Assembly (NCBI RefSeq): GCF_001426545.1
Contig: NZ_LMEZ01000010.1
Span: 1-64,000 of the forward strand
Source of the DNA: Mycobacterium sp. Root135
GTDB lineage: Bacteria > Actinomycetota > Actinomycetes > Mycobacteriales > Mycobacteriaceae
Reading direction: 5' to 3'
DNA length: 64,000 bases
Below, in pieces: positions 7,905 through 16,443 of the stretch. The translations under genes and the position numbers were made by a program. Positions within the stretch are counted from its first letter, which is position 1. Each line of letters starts with the position of its first letter. The notes beneath the pieces are model-generated. The model was not told the DNA's origin. It ran no database searches and saw only the letters and a program-made list of their open reading frames with translations.

Positions 7905-8933
7905 CTACGCGGCCGGCACCAGGTGCTGGCGCTGCGGCTCGCTGCGGTAGCGGCTGGCACCGCCGTTGATCCGGCAGATCCGCCACATCAGCTTGGCAAA
8001 CGGGTTCATCAAGCCGGTCTCCTCGCACAGCATCCGCACGTCGCCGAACATGTCGCGCAACATCTTTCGCGACTCGGGAGACTTGAAGAAGATGTCCTTG
8101 CGGACCGAGCGCGGGATGTCGAACTCGTCCCAGAACGCGCGCGGCGGCACGATGATCGCCGAGCACAGGACCCGCATGGTCACCGGCACGTAGAGCGAGA
8201 GGAAGAAGCGCTTGGTCCGCGACAGGTGGGGCACCCGCTTGCGCAGGTACTCGTGCGCGAACGAGATGTGCCGCGCCTCCTCGGCCACGTGGATGGCCAT
8301 CACGCGCTCCATGATCGGGTGCAGGGCCTTGCCCTCGCGCAGCACGTTCTTCTGAGTGTGGTCGATCGGCTCCTCGCCGGCGAGGATGCCGAACCAGAAC
8401 GGGATGGGCAGCGGTCCGGCCACCAGCGGGATGAGGGGCTGCACCCACTTGAGCATCTTCGGCATGCCGGGAACGTCGGCGCCGATGCGGTTCACCATCT
8501 CCTGGAACATCAGGGTGTGGTTGCACTCCTCGACGGCCTCGTGCAGGCAGTACCGGTATTCGGGGGAGTTGTTGGGCGTCCAGAACGAGTACTCCATCAG
8601 TCCGCGGATGAGGATCGACTCGAAGTGCAGGCCCACCTTGGCCACGTTGCCTTGGCGCCACATGCCGATTTCGATCTGGCGCTCCGTCGGCTGCGCCCGG
8701 TACCAGGCGTGCTTGCCGATGGGGTCGGTCGCCGGCAGGATCCACCGCTCGTCACCCGGGGTGACGGCGAACTCCGGCGAATCCCAGTCGATGTCGGTGT
8801 ATGGGTTGAAGTTGCGACGGACGGACCCCTCGGACAGCGTGGTCAGCGTGTCGACGTACGCGGTGTCGTCGAGGACGTCCATGTTCTTGCGCCAGCGGCG
8901 GATGATGCGTGTGCGAGCGGTCTTGGTAGCCAT
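7905..8933 (-). CDS. AurF-like diiron oxygenase
   Basis: 342 aa from ATG at 8933, with GGGAGG 6 nt upstream; a longer frame to 8978 exists but has no ribosome site. Iron-ligand motifs are visible: EECNHTLMF (ExxH) in mid-protein and HVAEEARHISFAHEYL (EExxH) about 75 residues later, the pattern of AurF-type N-oxygenases (PF11583). Family members oxidise amines or related substrates using a diiron centre; the substrate here is unknown. The adjacent fprB probably supplies electrons. A divergent 196-bp region separates it from serC and contains a 12-bp palindrome. Confidence 0.82.
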   Translation of the reverse strand: MATKTARTRIIRRWRKNMDVLDDTAYVDTLTTLSEGSVRRNFNPYTDIDWDSPEFAVTPGDERWILPATDPIGKHAWYRAQPTERQIEIGMWRQGNVAKVGLHFESILIRGLMEYSFWTPNNSPEYRYCLHEAVEECNHTLMFQEMVNRIGADVPGMPKMLKWVQPLIPLVAGPLPIPFWFGILAGEEPIDHTQKNVLREGKALHPIMERVMAIHVAEEARHISFAHEYLRKRVPHLSRTKRFFLSLYVPVTMRVLCSAIIVPPRAFWDEFDIPRSVRKDIFFKSPESRKMLRDMFGDVRMLCEETGLMNPFAKLMWRICRINGGASRYRSEPQRQHLVPAA

Positions 8934-9046
8934 GTGGAGCCTCCCGTGAAGGTTTACATTCGTCACCTTGTTGTCCACGACGGTACCGGAGGTCCCATGA
9001 ATTGAACAGGACGTTTACCTGTGTGTGCGCTGATCGGGTAATCCAC

Positions 9047-9058
9047 GTCACATGTGAC
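9047..9058. promoter_or_regulatory. 12-bp perfect palindrome between the AurF-like gene and serC
   Basis: GTCACATGTGAC reads the same on both strands and sits in the shared divergent promoter region, 72 bp before the serC ATG and 114 bp before the AurF-like ATG. The spacing of the half-sites is inverted relative to a CRP site (GTGA-N6-TCAC), so CRP is unlikely. GTCACA half-sites resemble those reported for the response regulator MtrA. Binding protein not known. Confidence 0.4.
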
Positions 9059-9129
9059 ACAGATCTCAGGTCGGGCTGCGCGCATCCTGACGGACTGCGA
9101 GCGCCACGGCCTCACTAAGCTGGTGCGCC

Positions 9130-10236
9130 ATGGCCGAACTCGTGATTCCCGCCGACCTCAAGCCTAAGGACGGACGCTTCGGCTCCGGCCCGTCCAAGGT
9201 GCGTCCCGAGCAGGTGCAGGCGCTCGTCGACGCCAGCCACCTCTTCGGCACCTCGCACCGGCAAGCACCGGTGAAGAACCTGGTCGGCCGGGTACGCGAC
9301 GGCGTCCGTCAGCTGTTCTCGGTACCGGACGGATACGAGGTCATCCTCGGCAACGGCGGGTCGACGGCGTTCTGGGACGCCGCCGCCTTCGGACTGGTCG
9401 ACAAGCGCTCACTGCACCTGACGTTCGGCGAGTTCAGTGCCAAGTTCGCCTCGGCCGTCAAGGCCAACCCCTTCGTCGGCGAGCCCATCATCGTCAAGGC
9501 CGATCCCGGCAGCGCACCCGAACCGCAGTCGGATCCGTCCGTCGACGTGGTGGCGTGGGCTCACAACGAGACGTCGACCGGCGTCGCGGTGCCGATTCGG
9601 CGACCCGAGGGTGACGCACTGGTCGTCATCGACGCGACGTCGGCTGCAGGCGGCCTTCCCGTCGACGTCAGCGACACCGACGCCTACTACTTCGCCCCCC
9701 AGAAGAACTTCGCCTCCGACGGCGGCCTGTGGCTGGCGATCATGAGCCCCGCCGCCCTGGCCCGCGTCGAACAGATCGCGGCGTCGGGCCGCTGGGTGCC
9801 CGACTTCCTTTCGCTGCCGATCGCCGTGGACAACAGCCTCAAGAACCAGACGTACAACACCCCCGCGATCGGCACGCTGGTTCTGATGGCCGACCAGCTC
9901 GACTGGCTGAACGGAAACGGCGGCCTCGACTGGGCCGTCGCCCGCACCGCCGACTCCTCGGGCCGGCTGTACTCCTGGGCCGAGTCGACCTCCTACACGA
10001 CGCCGTTCGTCACGGACCCGGCCCTGCGGTCGCAGGTCGTCGGCACCGTCGACTTCACCGACGAGGTCGACGCCGCCGCCGTCGCCAAGGCGCTTCGCGC
10101 CAACGGCATCGTCGACACCGAGCCCTACCGCAAACTGGGCCGCAACCAGCTCAGGGTCGCGATGTTCCCGGCCGTCGACCCCGACGACGTGAGCGCGCTG
10201 ACGGCGTGCGTCGACTGGGTCGTCGAGCGCCTCTGA
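9130..10236 (+). CDS. serC: Phosphoserine aminotransferase
   Basis: 368 aa, the length usual for the actinobacterial SerC type. The PLP lysine lies in APQKNFASDGG (about residue 192); other family blocks are FGSGPSKVRPEQV at the N-terminus and NNSLKNQTYNTPAIGTL-like sequence in the C-terminal half (NSLKNQTYNTPAIGT). It converts 3-phosphohydroxypyruvate and glutamate to phosphoserine, the second step of serine synthesis. No ribosome site is visible; a -10-like TAAGCT (9116-9121) ends 8 nt before the ATG, so the transcript may be leaderless. Followed 76 bp later by sepH, as in M. tuberculosis (Rv0884c-Rv0883c). Confidence 0.95.
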   Translation: MAELVIPADLKPKDGRFGSGPSKVRPEQVQALVDASHLFGTSHRQAPVKNLVGRVRDGVRQLFSVPDGYEVILGNGGSTAFWDAAAFGLVDKRSLHLTFGEFSAKFASAVKANPFVGEPIIVKADPGSAPEPQSDPSVDVVAWAHNETSTGVAVPIRRPEGDALVVIDATSAAGGLPVDVSDTDAYYFAPQKNFASDGGLWLAIMSPAALARVEQIAASGRWVPDFLSLPIAVDNSLKNQTYNTPAIGTLVLMADQLDWLNGNGGLDWAVARTADSSGRLYSWAESTSYTTPFVTDPALRSQVVGTVDFTDEVDAAAVAKALRANGIVDTEPYRKLGRNQLRVAMFPAVDPDDVSALTACVDWVVERL

Positions 10237-10312
10237 CCGGTCGAGCGTGTCAGCACGGTTACGGGGCGATAACGAAGTAGGGTGACCGCTGAGCTGCCCT
10301 AGGAGGTCGCAC

Positions 10313-11107
10313 ATGCGAGAACTGAAGGTCGTCGGACTCGACTTCACCAACGGTCGGTCTGGCACACGCATCATCTGCGAGACGGCCGAGGGCACCGAGA
10401 AGTTCGTCCTTCGTCCGGACGACCGCCTCCGCGCCGCGCTGAGCGGTGACGCCATGCCAACTCAAGCCGATGCCGAGGTGCCGAACGTGTTGACCCCCAA
10501 GGAGATTCAGTCCAGGATCCGCGCGGGCGCATCGGTTGAGCAGGTGGCGGGCGCGGCAGGCGAAGACGCCGCCAGGGTCGAACGATTCGCCCACCCCGTC
10601 CTGCTGGAACGTTCCCGCGCCGCCGAACTCGCGACCGCGAGCCACCCCGTGCTGGCCGACGGCCCCGCGGTGCTCACGCTGCTCGAGACCGTCACCACGG
10701 CGCTGGTGGCCCGCGGACTCGACCCCGACGCCACGTCGTGGGACGCCTGGCGCAACGAGGACGGCCGCTGGACCGTTCAGCTGACGTGGAAGGCGGGCCG
10801 TTCGGAGAACACCGCCCACTTCCGCTTCACTCCCGGCGCGCACGGCGGCACCGCAACGGCGTTCGACGACGCCGCGGCCGAGCTCATCGATCCCCACTTC
10901 GACCGCCCGGCACTGCGCTCGGTGGCACCCGTTCCCACGCTCGACCTGTCGCTTCCCGAGCCGACGCCGGCAACGCCCGAGCCGGTCACCGCCCCCACGC
11001 CGGAGCCCGCGAAGGCACCGGCCAAGGCCCGCACGCGCAAGCGTCGCGCAGAGGTTCCCGGCTGGGAAGACGTGCTGCTGGGCGTGCGGTCGGCGAACCA
11101 GCCCTGA
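10313..11107 (+). CDS. sepH: SepH-type cell-division protein (DUF3071)
   Basis: 264 aa; ATG with AGGAGG 7 nt upstream and a -10-like TAGGGT at 10278-10283. The N-terminal block MRELKVVGLDFTNGRSGT, then KFVLRPDDRLRAAL and the helix-turn-helix-like LTPKEIQSRIRAGASVEQVA are the DUF3071 signature. The C-terminal third is Pro/Ala-rich and basic, ending in a W-rich tail (PGWEDVLLGVRS). SepH proteins bind FtsZ and promote its assembly in actinobacteria. Homologue of Rv0883c and in the same place next to serC. The convergent DUF2537 gene starts 1 bp after its stop. Confidence 0.88.
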   Translation: MRELKVVGLDFTNGRSGTRIICETAEGTEKFVLRPDDRLRAALSGDAMPTQADAEVPNVLTPKEIQSRIRAGASVEQVAGAAGEDAARVERFAHPVLLERSRAAELATASHPVLADGPAVLTLLETVTTALVARGLDPDATSWDAWRNEDGRWTVQLTWKAGRSENTAHFRFTPGAHGGTATAFDDAAAELIDPHFDRPALRSVAPVPTLDLSLPEPTPATPEPVTAPTPEPAKAPAKARTRKRRAEVPGWEDVLLGVRSANQP

Positions 11108-11108
11108 A

Positions 11109-11393
11109 CTAGGCCACCGCCGCCTGGATCGCCATGCCGAGAAGGGCCAGCCATCCGACGGCGACCCCAACTGCACTGCCGAGCACGAACCATCGCCACA
11201 CCGGCCGGGCTCGCCAACCCCACACCGTCGGGGCAAGGCCGCCGACGGCCACCAGGTTGAGTCCCACCGCGAGCAGCGGATTCACCCGGGTCAGCCCGAG
11301 GCTGAGGACGACGATCGCGCCCGCCGTCACGGCTGCGACGAACGCCGCCACGGTAAGGCCCGTCCCCCACGGGGTCGCCGTGTCCTCACTCAT
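11109..11393 (-). CDS. DUF2537 small membrane protein
   Basis: 94 aa with about three or four hydrophobic helices (GLTVAAFVAAVTAGAIVVLS, LLAVGLNLVAVGGLAPTVWG, RWFVLGSAVGVAVGWLALLG). Matches the mycobacterial DUF2537 family (Rv0882-like), of unknown role. Its ATG overlaps the TGA of the upstream TrmH-type methyltransferase gene (ATGA), so it is the last gene of a marR-trmH-DUF2537 operon. Confidence 0.8.
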   Translation of the reverse strand: MSEDTATPWGTGLTVAAFVAAVTAGAIVVLSLGLTRVNPLLAVGLNLVAVGGLAPTVWGWRARPVWRWFVLGSAVGVAVGWLALLGMAIQAAVA

Positions 11394-12214
11394 GGGGCGA
11401 GCCTAGCCCGCTCGTAGAAGGCCATCGCCGCAGCGGTCGCCACGTTCAAGGAGTCGGTCCCCCGCGCCATCGGGATCCGCACCCTGACGTCGCTGGCCCG
11501 CATCGTCCGCTCGTTCAGACCCGGCCCCTCGGCGCCGACGAGGATCGCCACCTTCTCGCCGTCCAGCGTCTCCATGGCCGCGGCCAACGTCGGAGCCGCC
11601 GGATTGGGCGTCATCGCCATCACTCGGAAACCGTTGTCCCGCAACACGTGGAGCTCCTTGGGCCACTCGGCGGTCCACGCGTAGGGCACCAGCAGCGCAT
11701 GCCCCATCGACACCCGCACCGCCCGGCGGTACAGCGGGTCGGCACACCCAAGACCGAACACGATCGCGTCGACGCCAAGCCCGGCCGCGTTGCGGAACAT
11801 CGAGCCGAGGTTCTCGTGGTCGTTGACGCCCTCGAGCACCGCGATCGTCCTGGCCCCTTCCAAGATCTGCGGTATCGACAGCTCAACGGGCCGGGGCGCG
11901 GCCGCCAACACCCCGCGGTTGAGGTGGAACCCGACGACCGCCGCCATCACCTCGGCATTCGCCAGGTAGAACGGTGCGTCGGTGGTCCGGAGATCCTCGG
12001 CCAGCTCGCCAAGCCTGCGCTCGGTGCCCAGAAACGCCCTCGGCACGAAGCGCGACGCCAACATCCGCTGCACCACCAGCACGCCCTCGGCGATGACCAG
12101 ACCCTTGCCGCTGGGCAGGTCGGGCCTGCGGTCGATGCTGTTGAGATCGCGGAAGTCGTCGAGCCGGGGATCGGCGGGGTCGTCGACGACGACGACGTTG
12201 TCGTGGTGGTTCAA
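11390..12214 (-). CDS. TrmH/SpoU-type RNA 2'-O-methyltransferase
   Basis: 274 aa. Conserved SPOUT blocks: GVNDHENLGSMFRNA (motif 1), ILVGAEGPGLNE (motif 2) and RIPMARGTDSLNVATAAAM (motif 3, the knot that binds S-adenosylmethionine). An N-terminal substrate-binding domain (LNSIDRRPDLPSGKGLVIAEG) precedes it. Probably methylates a ribose in rRNA or tRNA; the target is unknown. The frame runs on upstream through the marR gene, but the only plausible start is TTG at 12214, which overlaps the marR stop (TTGA) and leaves the family's expected N-terminus. Homologue of Rv0881. Confidence 0.85.
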   Translation of the reverse strand: MNHHDNVVVVDDPADPRLDDFRDLNSIDRRPDLPSGKGLVIAEGVLVVQRMLASRFVPRAFLGTERRLGELAEDLRTTDAPFYLANAEVMAAVVGFHLNRGVLAAAPRPVELSIPQILEGARTIAVLEGVNDHENLGSMFRNAAGLGVDAIVFGLGCADPLYRRAVRVSMGHALLVPYAWTAEWPKELHVLRDNGFRVMAMTPNPAAPTLAAAMETLDGEKVAILVGAEGPGLNERTMRASDVRVRIPMARGTDSLNVATAAAMAFYERARLAP

Positions 12215-12645
12215 GCGCCGCCGTCGTCCACGATCGCGGACATCAGGTCGGCCGCCGCCAGCAGGGTCTTCCGTTCGTCGGGGTGAAGCTGCGCCAACCG
12301 CTGCTGCAGCCATTCCTGGCTGGCGCGGCGCTCGACGTCGAGCAGGTCGCGTCCCGCCGCCGACACCGACACCAGCACCTGACGGCCGTCGTCGGGATGC
12401 GCGCAGCGGTCGACGAAGCCCAGCTCCGCCAGCGACGCGATGACCCGCGTCATGGACGGCGGACGCACCCGCTCGCGGATGGCCAGCGCACCGGGCGTGA
12501 TCGGGCCCTCCTTGTCCAGCGTGGCCAGCGCCGACAGCTGCGACAACGACACCGGGGAATCCGGGCGGCGGAAGCGCAGCTGGCGCGCCAACCGCACCAC
12601 GGCCAACGAAAGGTCGCTGGCCAGCCGCGCGTCGGGGTCGTTCAC
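12211..12645 (-). CDS. MarR-family transcriptional regulator
   Basis: 144 aa from ATG at 12645. The winged helix spans about residues 32-100 (LSQLSALATLDKEGPITPGALA, RPPSMTRVIASLAELGFV, PDDGRQVLVSVSAAG), with dimerising helices at both ends. MarR proteins usually repress themselves and neighbouring genes and are relieved by small aromatic ligands. It leads the operon marR-trmH-DUF2537 and is divergent from the DUF2530 gene across a 50-bp spacer. Homologue of Rv0880. Ligand and operator not identified. Confidence 0.88.
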   Translation of the reverse strand: MNDPDARLASDLSLAVVRLARQLRFRRPDSPVSLSQLSALATLDKEGPITPGALAIRERVRPPSMTRVIASLAELGFVDRCAHPDDGRQVLVSVSAAGRDLLDVERRASQEWLQQRLAQLHPDERKTLLAAADLMSAIVDDGGA

Positions 12646-12695
12646 GACGCAAACAGTACCGACACCGCAGACGGGAATCGATTAGGTTGTCCGCA

Positions 12696-12956
12696 ATGGA
12701 CGCAACGCCGCCCGAGCCGCAGCCGGTTCCCCCGGCACTGCCCGAGATCCTCCTGCGGCCGTGGCCGGTGATCTACGTGATCGCCGCCGGCTGGCTCGTC
12801 GCCGCGCTGCTCGCCTTCACCGTGCCCGGTCTGCACGACTGGCGTCCGGTGACCGTGGCCGGTCTCGGGGTGGGGGTGGTCGGTACGTCGATCTTCCTGT
12901 GGCAACGTAGCGCCGTCCGCCGCGGCTCCCGTGGCGCACAGCAAGGCCTCGACTGA
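12696..12956 (+). CDS. DUF2530 small membrane protein
   Basis: 86 aa from ATG at 12696; a TTG three codons upstream is possible. Two hydrophobic segments (WPVIYVIAAGWLVAALLAF, PVTVAGLGVGVVGTSIFLW) follow a Pro-rich N-terminus and precede a basic tail RRGSRGAQQGLD, as in the DUF2530 family (Rv0879c-like). Function unknown. TAGGTT at 12683-12688 ends 7 nt before the ATG, with no ribosome site, so a leaderless transcript is likely. Confidence 0.75.
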   Translation: MDATPPEPQPVPPALPEILLRPWPVIYVIAAGWLVAALLAFTVPGLHDWRPVTVAGLGVGVVGTSIFLWQRSAVRRGSRGAQQGLD

Positions 12957-12975
12957 AACTCACTGGAGGAACCCC

Positions 12976-13428
12976 ATGGCGCAACCCCTACTGCAGGCAC
13001 GGATCGACATCGACGCATCGCCCGAGGCGGTCTGGGCGCTGGTGTCGGACCTGAGCCTGATGCCCAAGTGGAGCCCTCAGTGCAAGCTGATGAAGGTCTT
13101 CGGGCCGCTGCGCCCCGGCGCCAGGACCGTCAACGTCAACCGCCGCAACTACCTGTTCTGGCCGACGACCAGCCGCATCACCGAGGTCGTGCCGGAGCGC
13201 AAGCTGGCGTTCCGCGTCAACGAGAACAACACCGTCTGGAGCTACGAACTGGAGCCGACCGCCACCGGCACCCGGCTGACCGAGAGCAGGCACGCCGAGA
13301 ACGGCGTGAAGCCGGTATCGAACCTGTTGGTCAACACCGTGATGGGTGGAGTACCGAACTTCGAAGTGGAGTTGGTCGACGGGATGAACGCATCCCTCAG
13401 CCGCATCAAGGCGGCCGCCGAGAATTAG
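12976..13428 (+). CDS. SRPBCC (START-like) family protein
   Basis: 150 aa from ATG at 12976 with GGAGGA 5 nt upstream; the frame extends further back but without a ribosome site. The N-terminus QARIDIDASPEAVWALVSD and the C-terminal long helix (LVDGMNASLSRIKAAAEN) are typical of polyketide-cyclase/START-like hydrophobic-pocket proteins. Such proteins bind lipids or aromatic compounds and some act as cyclases; the ligand is unknown. It follows the DUF2530 gene by 19 bp and probably shares its transcript. Its stop overlaps the convergent DUF3027 gene by 4 nt. Confidence 0.8.
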   Translation: MAQPLLQARIDIDASPEAVWALVSDLSLMPKWSPQCKLMKVFGPLRPGARTVNVNRRNYLFWPTTSRITEVVPERKLAFRVNENNTVWSYELEPTATGTRLTESRHAENGVKPVSNLLVNTVMGGVPNFEVELVDGMNASLSRIKAAAEN

Positions 13429-14249
13429 CCCTCGACGGGCTCAGGCTCGGGCTCGGCGGGCTGGGTGAGATCGATGACGCCGTCGTCGAAGGGCTCGAAC
13501 ATGGGCGAGCCGATCGTGGCCGGCTGCGGCGTGTCGGAATGCGCGCCGCACCCGTACTCACTGGCGACGACGTGGCCGTCGGCCGACATCTCGTTGGCGC
13601 AGACACCGAACAGCGTGCCGAGCGAACCCGTCAGCGACAGGTAGTAGGCACAGTCGCGGCACACCTTGCGGGTGGCGCGGGCCATCGCCGACCCGGGTCC
13701 GTAGTCACCGTCGTTCCAGCGTTCTGCCGCTTCGATGCGACCCCACTGGCTGAGCACCTGGCGCTTGCCGAGGCCCACCTCAGCCGCCAGCTCGTCGAGT
13801 TCTTCGTCGCCAGACGACATGTAGCCCGGCACCAGGCGGGGGTCGTCGGTCGGGGTGGCCAGCAGATCGCCAGGGCTCAGATCGCCCGGCTGGATGCGTT
13901 CCTGCCACGGCACCCACTGCGGCGCCAGCAGCGCCGTCGGGCCCGGGACCAGGACGACTTCGCTGATCGTGGCGTGATCGGCACCCGGATACGCGGCGAC
14001 GACCACCGCCCACTGCCAGCCCTGGTATCCGGGCATCGCGGCGAGGAATCGGTGCGTCGCGGCGTACGGATCCTCGAAGGCGGCACCGAGGTACTCGCCG
14101 ACCAAACCCTCTGCCGCGTCGCCGCCCTCGAATTCGACGATCGCCGAGCGCGCATCGTCGACCGCACCCATGAGCACGACGGCGACTTCTGCCGACGGCT
14201 CCGGATGTTCGGTCTCGAGGTTCTGGGTGGGTTCGATCATGCTGTCCAT
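13425..14249 (-). CDS. DUF3027 family protein
   Basis: 274 aa from ATG at 14249; an ATG at 14240 is also possible, and AGGGG lies just upstream of both. The core blocks AATHRFLAAMPGYQGWQWAV, LVPGPTALLAPQWVPWQERI and the cysteine-bearing VCRDCAYYLSLTGSLG ... FGVCANEMSADG are those of the actinobacterial DUF3027 family (Rv0877-like). Paired cysteines (VCRDC, GVC, YGC) could bind a metal. The Asp/Glu/Pro-rich C-terminal tail is low complexity. Role unknown. Divergent from the MFS gene across about 90 bp. Confidence 0.8.
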   Translation of the reverse strand: MDSMIEPTQNLETEHPEPSAEVAVVLMGAVDDARSAIVEFEGGDAAEGLVGEYLGAAFEDPYAATHRFLAAMPGYQGWQWAVVVAAYPGADHATISEVVLVPGPTALLAPQWVPWQERIQPGDLSPGDLLATPTDDPRLVPGYMSSGDEELDELAAEVGLGKRQVLSQWGRIEAAERWNDGDYGPGSAMARATRKVCRDCAYYLSLTGSLGTLFGVCANEMSADGHVVASEYGCGAHSDTPQPATIGSPMFEPFDDGVIDLTQPAEPEPEPVEG

Positions 14250-14338
14250 CACCCCTAATACTGCCTGACGACCCTGGAGCAAAGCCACACCGGCTGCCCT
14301 GCGGGCAGTGGTACCTCCCATGGGGAACAATCAGGGAC

Positions 14339-15958
14339 GTGGATGACTCGCGAGACCCCCGCTACCATCCGCCGCGTCCACCCGGCGGTCATCGCGGTGA
14401 GCATCCCGGCATGGCGAACTACCCGAGCAGCCCGTCGAGCCCCCGCCAACCGAGCGCCAACCGGTGGCTGCCACCCATCGAGGACCGTCAACGCCCTCGG
14501 GACGACGACGCATCCGAACCTGGGATCGGAGCGGACGCAGGCCGACCGCGGGGTGCCGCAGGGCGCGGCCGCGAAATGGGCTCGAAGATGTACGGGCTGT
14601 TCCAGAAGGCGGCCACCGCCGACGGCGCGGACAAGTCCGGTCTGACGGCGCTGACCTATCCGGTGATGGCCAACTTCGCCGCCGACTCCGCCATGGCCGT
14701 CGCCTTGGCCAACACGTTGTTCTTCGCGGCCGCATCCGGGGAGAGCAAGAGCAAGGTGGCGCTGTACCTCGTCATCACCATCGCCCCGTTCGCGGTCATC
14801 GCCCCGTTGATCGGCCCCGCGATCGACCGGCTGCAGCACGGCCGCCGCGTCGCGCTCGCCACCTCGTTCGCCATCCGCACCGCGCTGGCCGTGGTGCTCA
14901 TCGCCAACTACGACCCCGCCACCGGCAGCTTCCCGCCGTGGGTGCTCTACCCCTGCGCGCTGGGGATGATGGTCCTCTCCAAGTCCTTCAGCGTGCTGCG
15001 CAGCGCCGTCACGCCCCGCGTCCTGCCGCCCAGCATCGACCTCGTCCGGGTGAACTCCCGCCTGACCATGTTCGGCTTGCTCGGCGGCACCATCCTCGGC
15101 GGCGCGGCGGCGGTGGGCGTCGAGTATCTGTTCGGGCTGTTCCGGCTGCCGGGCGCGCTGTACGTCATCGTCGCCATCACGGTGGTGGGCGCGGCACTGT
15201 CGATGCGCATCCCGAAGTGGGTCGAGGTCACCACCGGCGAGGTCCCGACTACGCTGAGCTACCACGGGCCCACCGAACAGTTCGGCCGGCTGCCCGAGTC
15301 CGCCGTCACATCCAAGACCCGACAACCGTTGGGCCGCAACATCATCACCTCACTGTGGGGCAACTGCACCATCAAGGTGATGGTCGGCTTCCTGTTCCTC
15401 TACCCGGCCTTCGTCGCCAAGTCGCACGACGCCAGCGGCTGGGAACAGCTGCGCATCCTCGGCCTCATCGGCGCCGCCGCGGGCATCGGCAACTTCGTCG
15501 GCAACTTCACCGCGGCCCGTCTCCAACTCGGCAATCCGTCGCGGCTGGTGGTCCGGGCGGCCACCGCGGTCACCCTCATGGCGCTGGCGACCGCCGTGTT
15601 CGGGAACCTGTACGTCGCCGCCCTGGCCACCCTGATCACCTCGGGGGCCAGCGCCGTCGCGAAGGCGTCCCTGGACGCCTCACTGCAGGACGACCTGCCA
15701 GAACAGTCGCGCGCGTCAGCCTTCGGGCGTTCGGAATCACTGCTACAACTCGCGTGGGTCGCGGGAGGAGCCATGGGCGTGCTGATCTACACCGACCTCT
15801 GGGTCGGGTTCACCGCGATCACCGCGCTGCTCATCCTCGGGCTCGCGCAGACCCTGGTGAGCAACAGCGGCGACTCGCTGATCCCCGGGCTCGGCGGCAA
15901 CCGGCCCGTGTTCGCCGAGCAGGAGAGCCGCGGCACGGCCTCGGCGGTGCGCGAATGA
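14339..15958 (+). CDS. MFS-type transporter (Rv0876c-like)
   Basis: 539 aa from GTG at 14339 in a CAGGGAC context. Internal ATGs at 14411 and 14578 cannot be excluded, because the first about 80 residues are Pro/Arg-rich and not membrane-like. From about residue 95 onward there are about ten to twelve hydrophobic segments; VALYLVITIAPFAVIAPLIG and FSVLRSAVTPRVLP resemble MFS transport domains. Substrate unknown. Its TGA overlaps the ATG of the DUF2771 gene, so transporter and small exported protein are coupled, as in M. tuberculosis Rv0876c-Rv0875c. Confidence 0.78.
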   Translation: MDDSRDPRYHPPRPPGGHRGEHPGMANYPSSPSSPRQPSANRWLPPIEDRQRPRDDDASEPGIGADAGRPRGAAGRGREMGSKMYGLFQKAATADGADKSGLTALTYPVMANFAADSAMAVALANTLFFAAASGESKSKVALYLVITIAPFAVIAPLIGPAIDRLQHGRRVALATSFAIRTALAVVLIANYDPATGSFPPWVLYPCALGMMVLSKSFSVLRSAVTPRVLPPSIDLVRVNSRLTMFGLLGGTILGGAAAVGVEYLFGLFRLPGALYVIVAITVVGAALSMRIPKWVEVTTGEVPTTLSYHGPTEQFGRLPESAVTSKTRQPLGRNIITSLWGNCTIKVMVGFLFLYPAFVAKSHDASGWEQLRILGLIGAAAGIGNFVGNFTAARLQLGNPSRLVVRAATAVTLMALATAVFGNLYVAALATLITSGASAVAKASLDASLQDDLPEQSRASAFGRSESLLQLAWVAGGAMGVLIYTDLWVGFTAITALLILGLAQTLVSNSGDSLIPGLGGNRPVFAEQESRGTASAVRE

Positions 15959-16443
15959 AGCGCGTCGCAATCGTCCTCGCGTGCGTAACGCTGGTGGCGT
16001 CGCTGCTCACCGGCGCCCTGGTGTGGCAGCTCAGCCGCGCCCCTCACCCGAAGCATCCCGAGATCAGCGCCTACACCCGCGAACAACTGGTGCGGGTGGG
16101 CCCCTACCGGTACTGCGACGTCTTCGTCATCACCAACTGCGACATCCCGAAGACGGTCGGCACGCTGGTGGTGAACTGGCGAGACCCCGTCCAACTGTCG
16201 GTCCCGCCCGCCATCGCCAGGGCACCGTGGGTACTGATCCGCGCCTACGAGGGCGACGCCGAGCCTGCCGTCTCGGAATTCCGGCCCAACGCCACTCTGG
16301 CGGTCACCATCCCGACGGTCGACCCTCGGCGCGGCCGGTTGACCGGTATCGCGGTTCAGCTGCCAACGCTGGTGCGCGACGCGCAGAACAACGAGTTCCC
16401 GTGGCCGCACGCCGAGTGGTCGATCGCCACGGTCTGGCCCTAG
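15955..16443 (+). CDS. DUF2771 exported or membrane-anchored protein
   Basis: 162 aa from ATG at 15955 (ATGA overlap with the MFS stop). An N-terminal hydrophobic stretch (VAIVLACVTLVASLLTGALVW) is a signal peptide or anchor; the Cys at position 10 is too close to the N-terminus for a convincing lipobox. The remainder (PYRYCDVFVITNCD, VQLSVPPAIARAPWVLIRAY, EFPWPHAEWSIATVWP) fits DUF2771 (Rv0875c-like). Two cysteines could form a disulfide outside the cell. Function unknown; the coupling suggests it works with the transporter. Confidence 0.78.
   Translation: MKRVAIVLACVTLVASLLTGALVWQLSRAPHPKHPEISAYTREQLVRVGPYRYCDVFVITNCDIPKTVGTLVVNWRDPVQLSVPPAIARAPWVLIRAYEGDAEPAVSEFRPNATLAVTIPTVDPRRGRLTGIAVQLPTLVRDAQNNEFPWPHAEWSIATVWP

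Noticed and set aside
12215..12652. Extension of the TrmH-type protein to 420 aa
   Set aside because: The extra 146 residues are the marR gene read in another frame (Arg/Gly-rich, low complexity).
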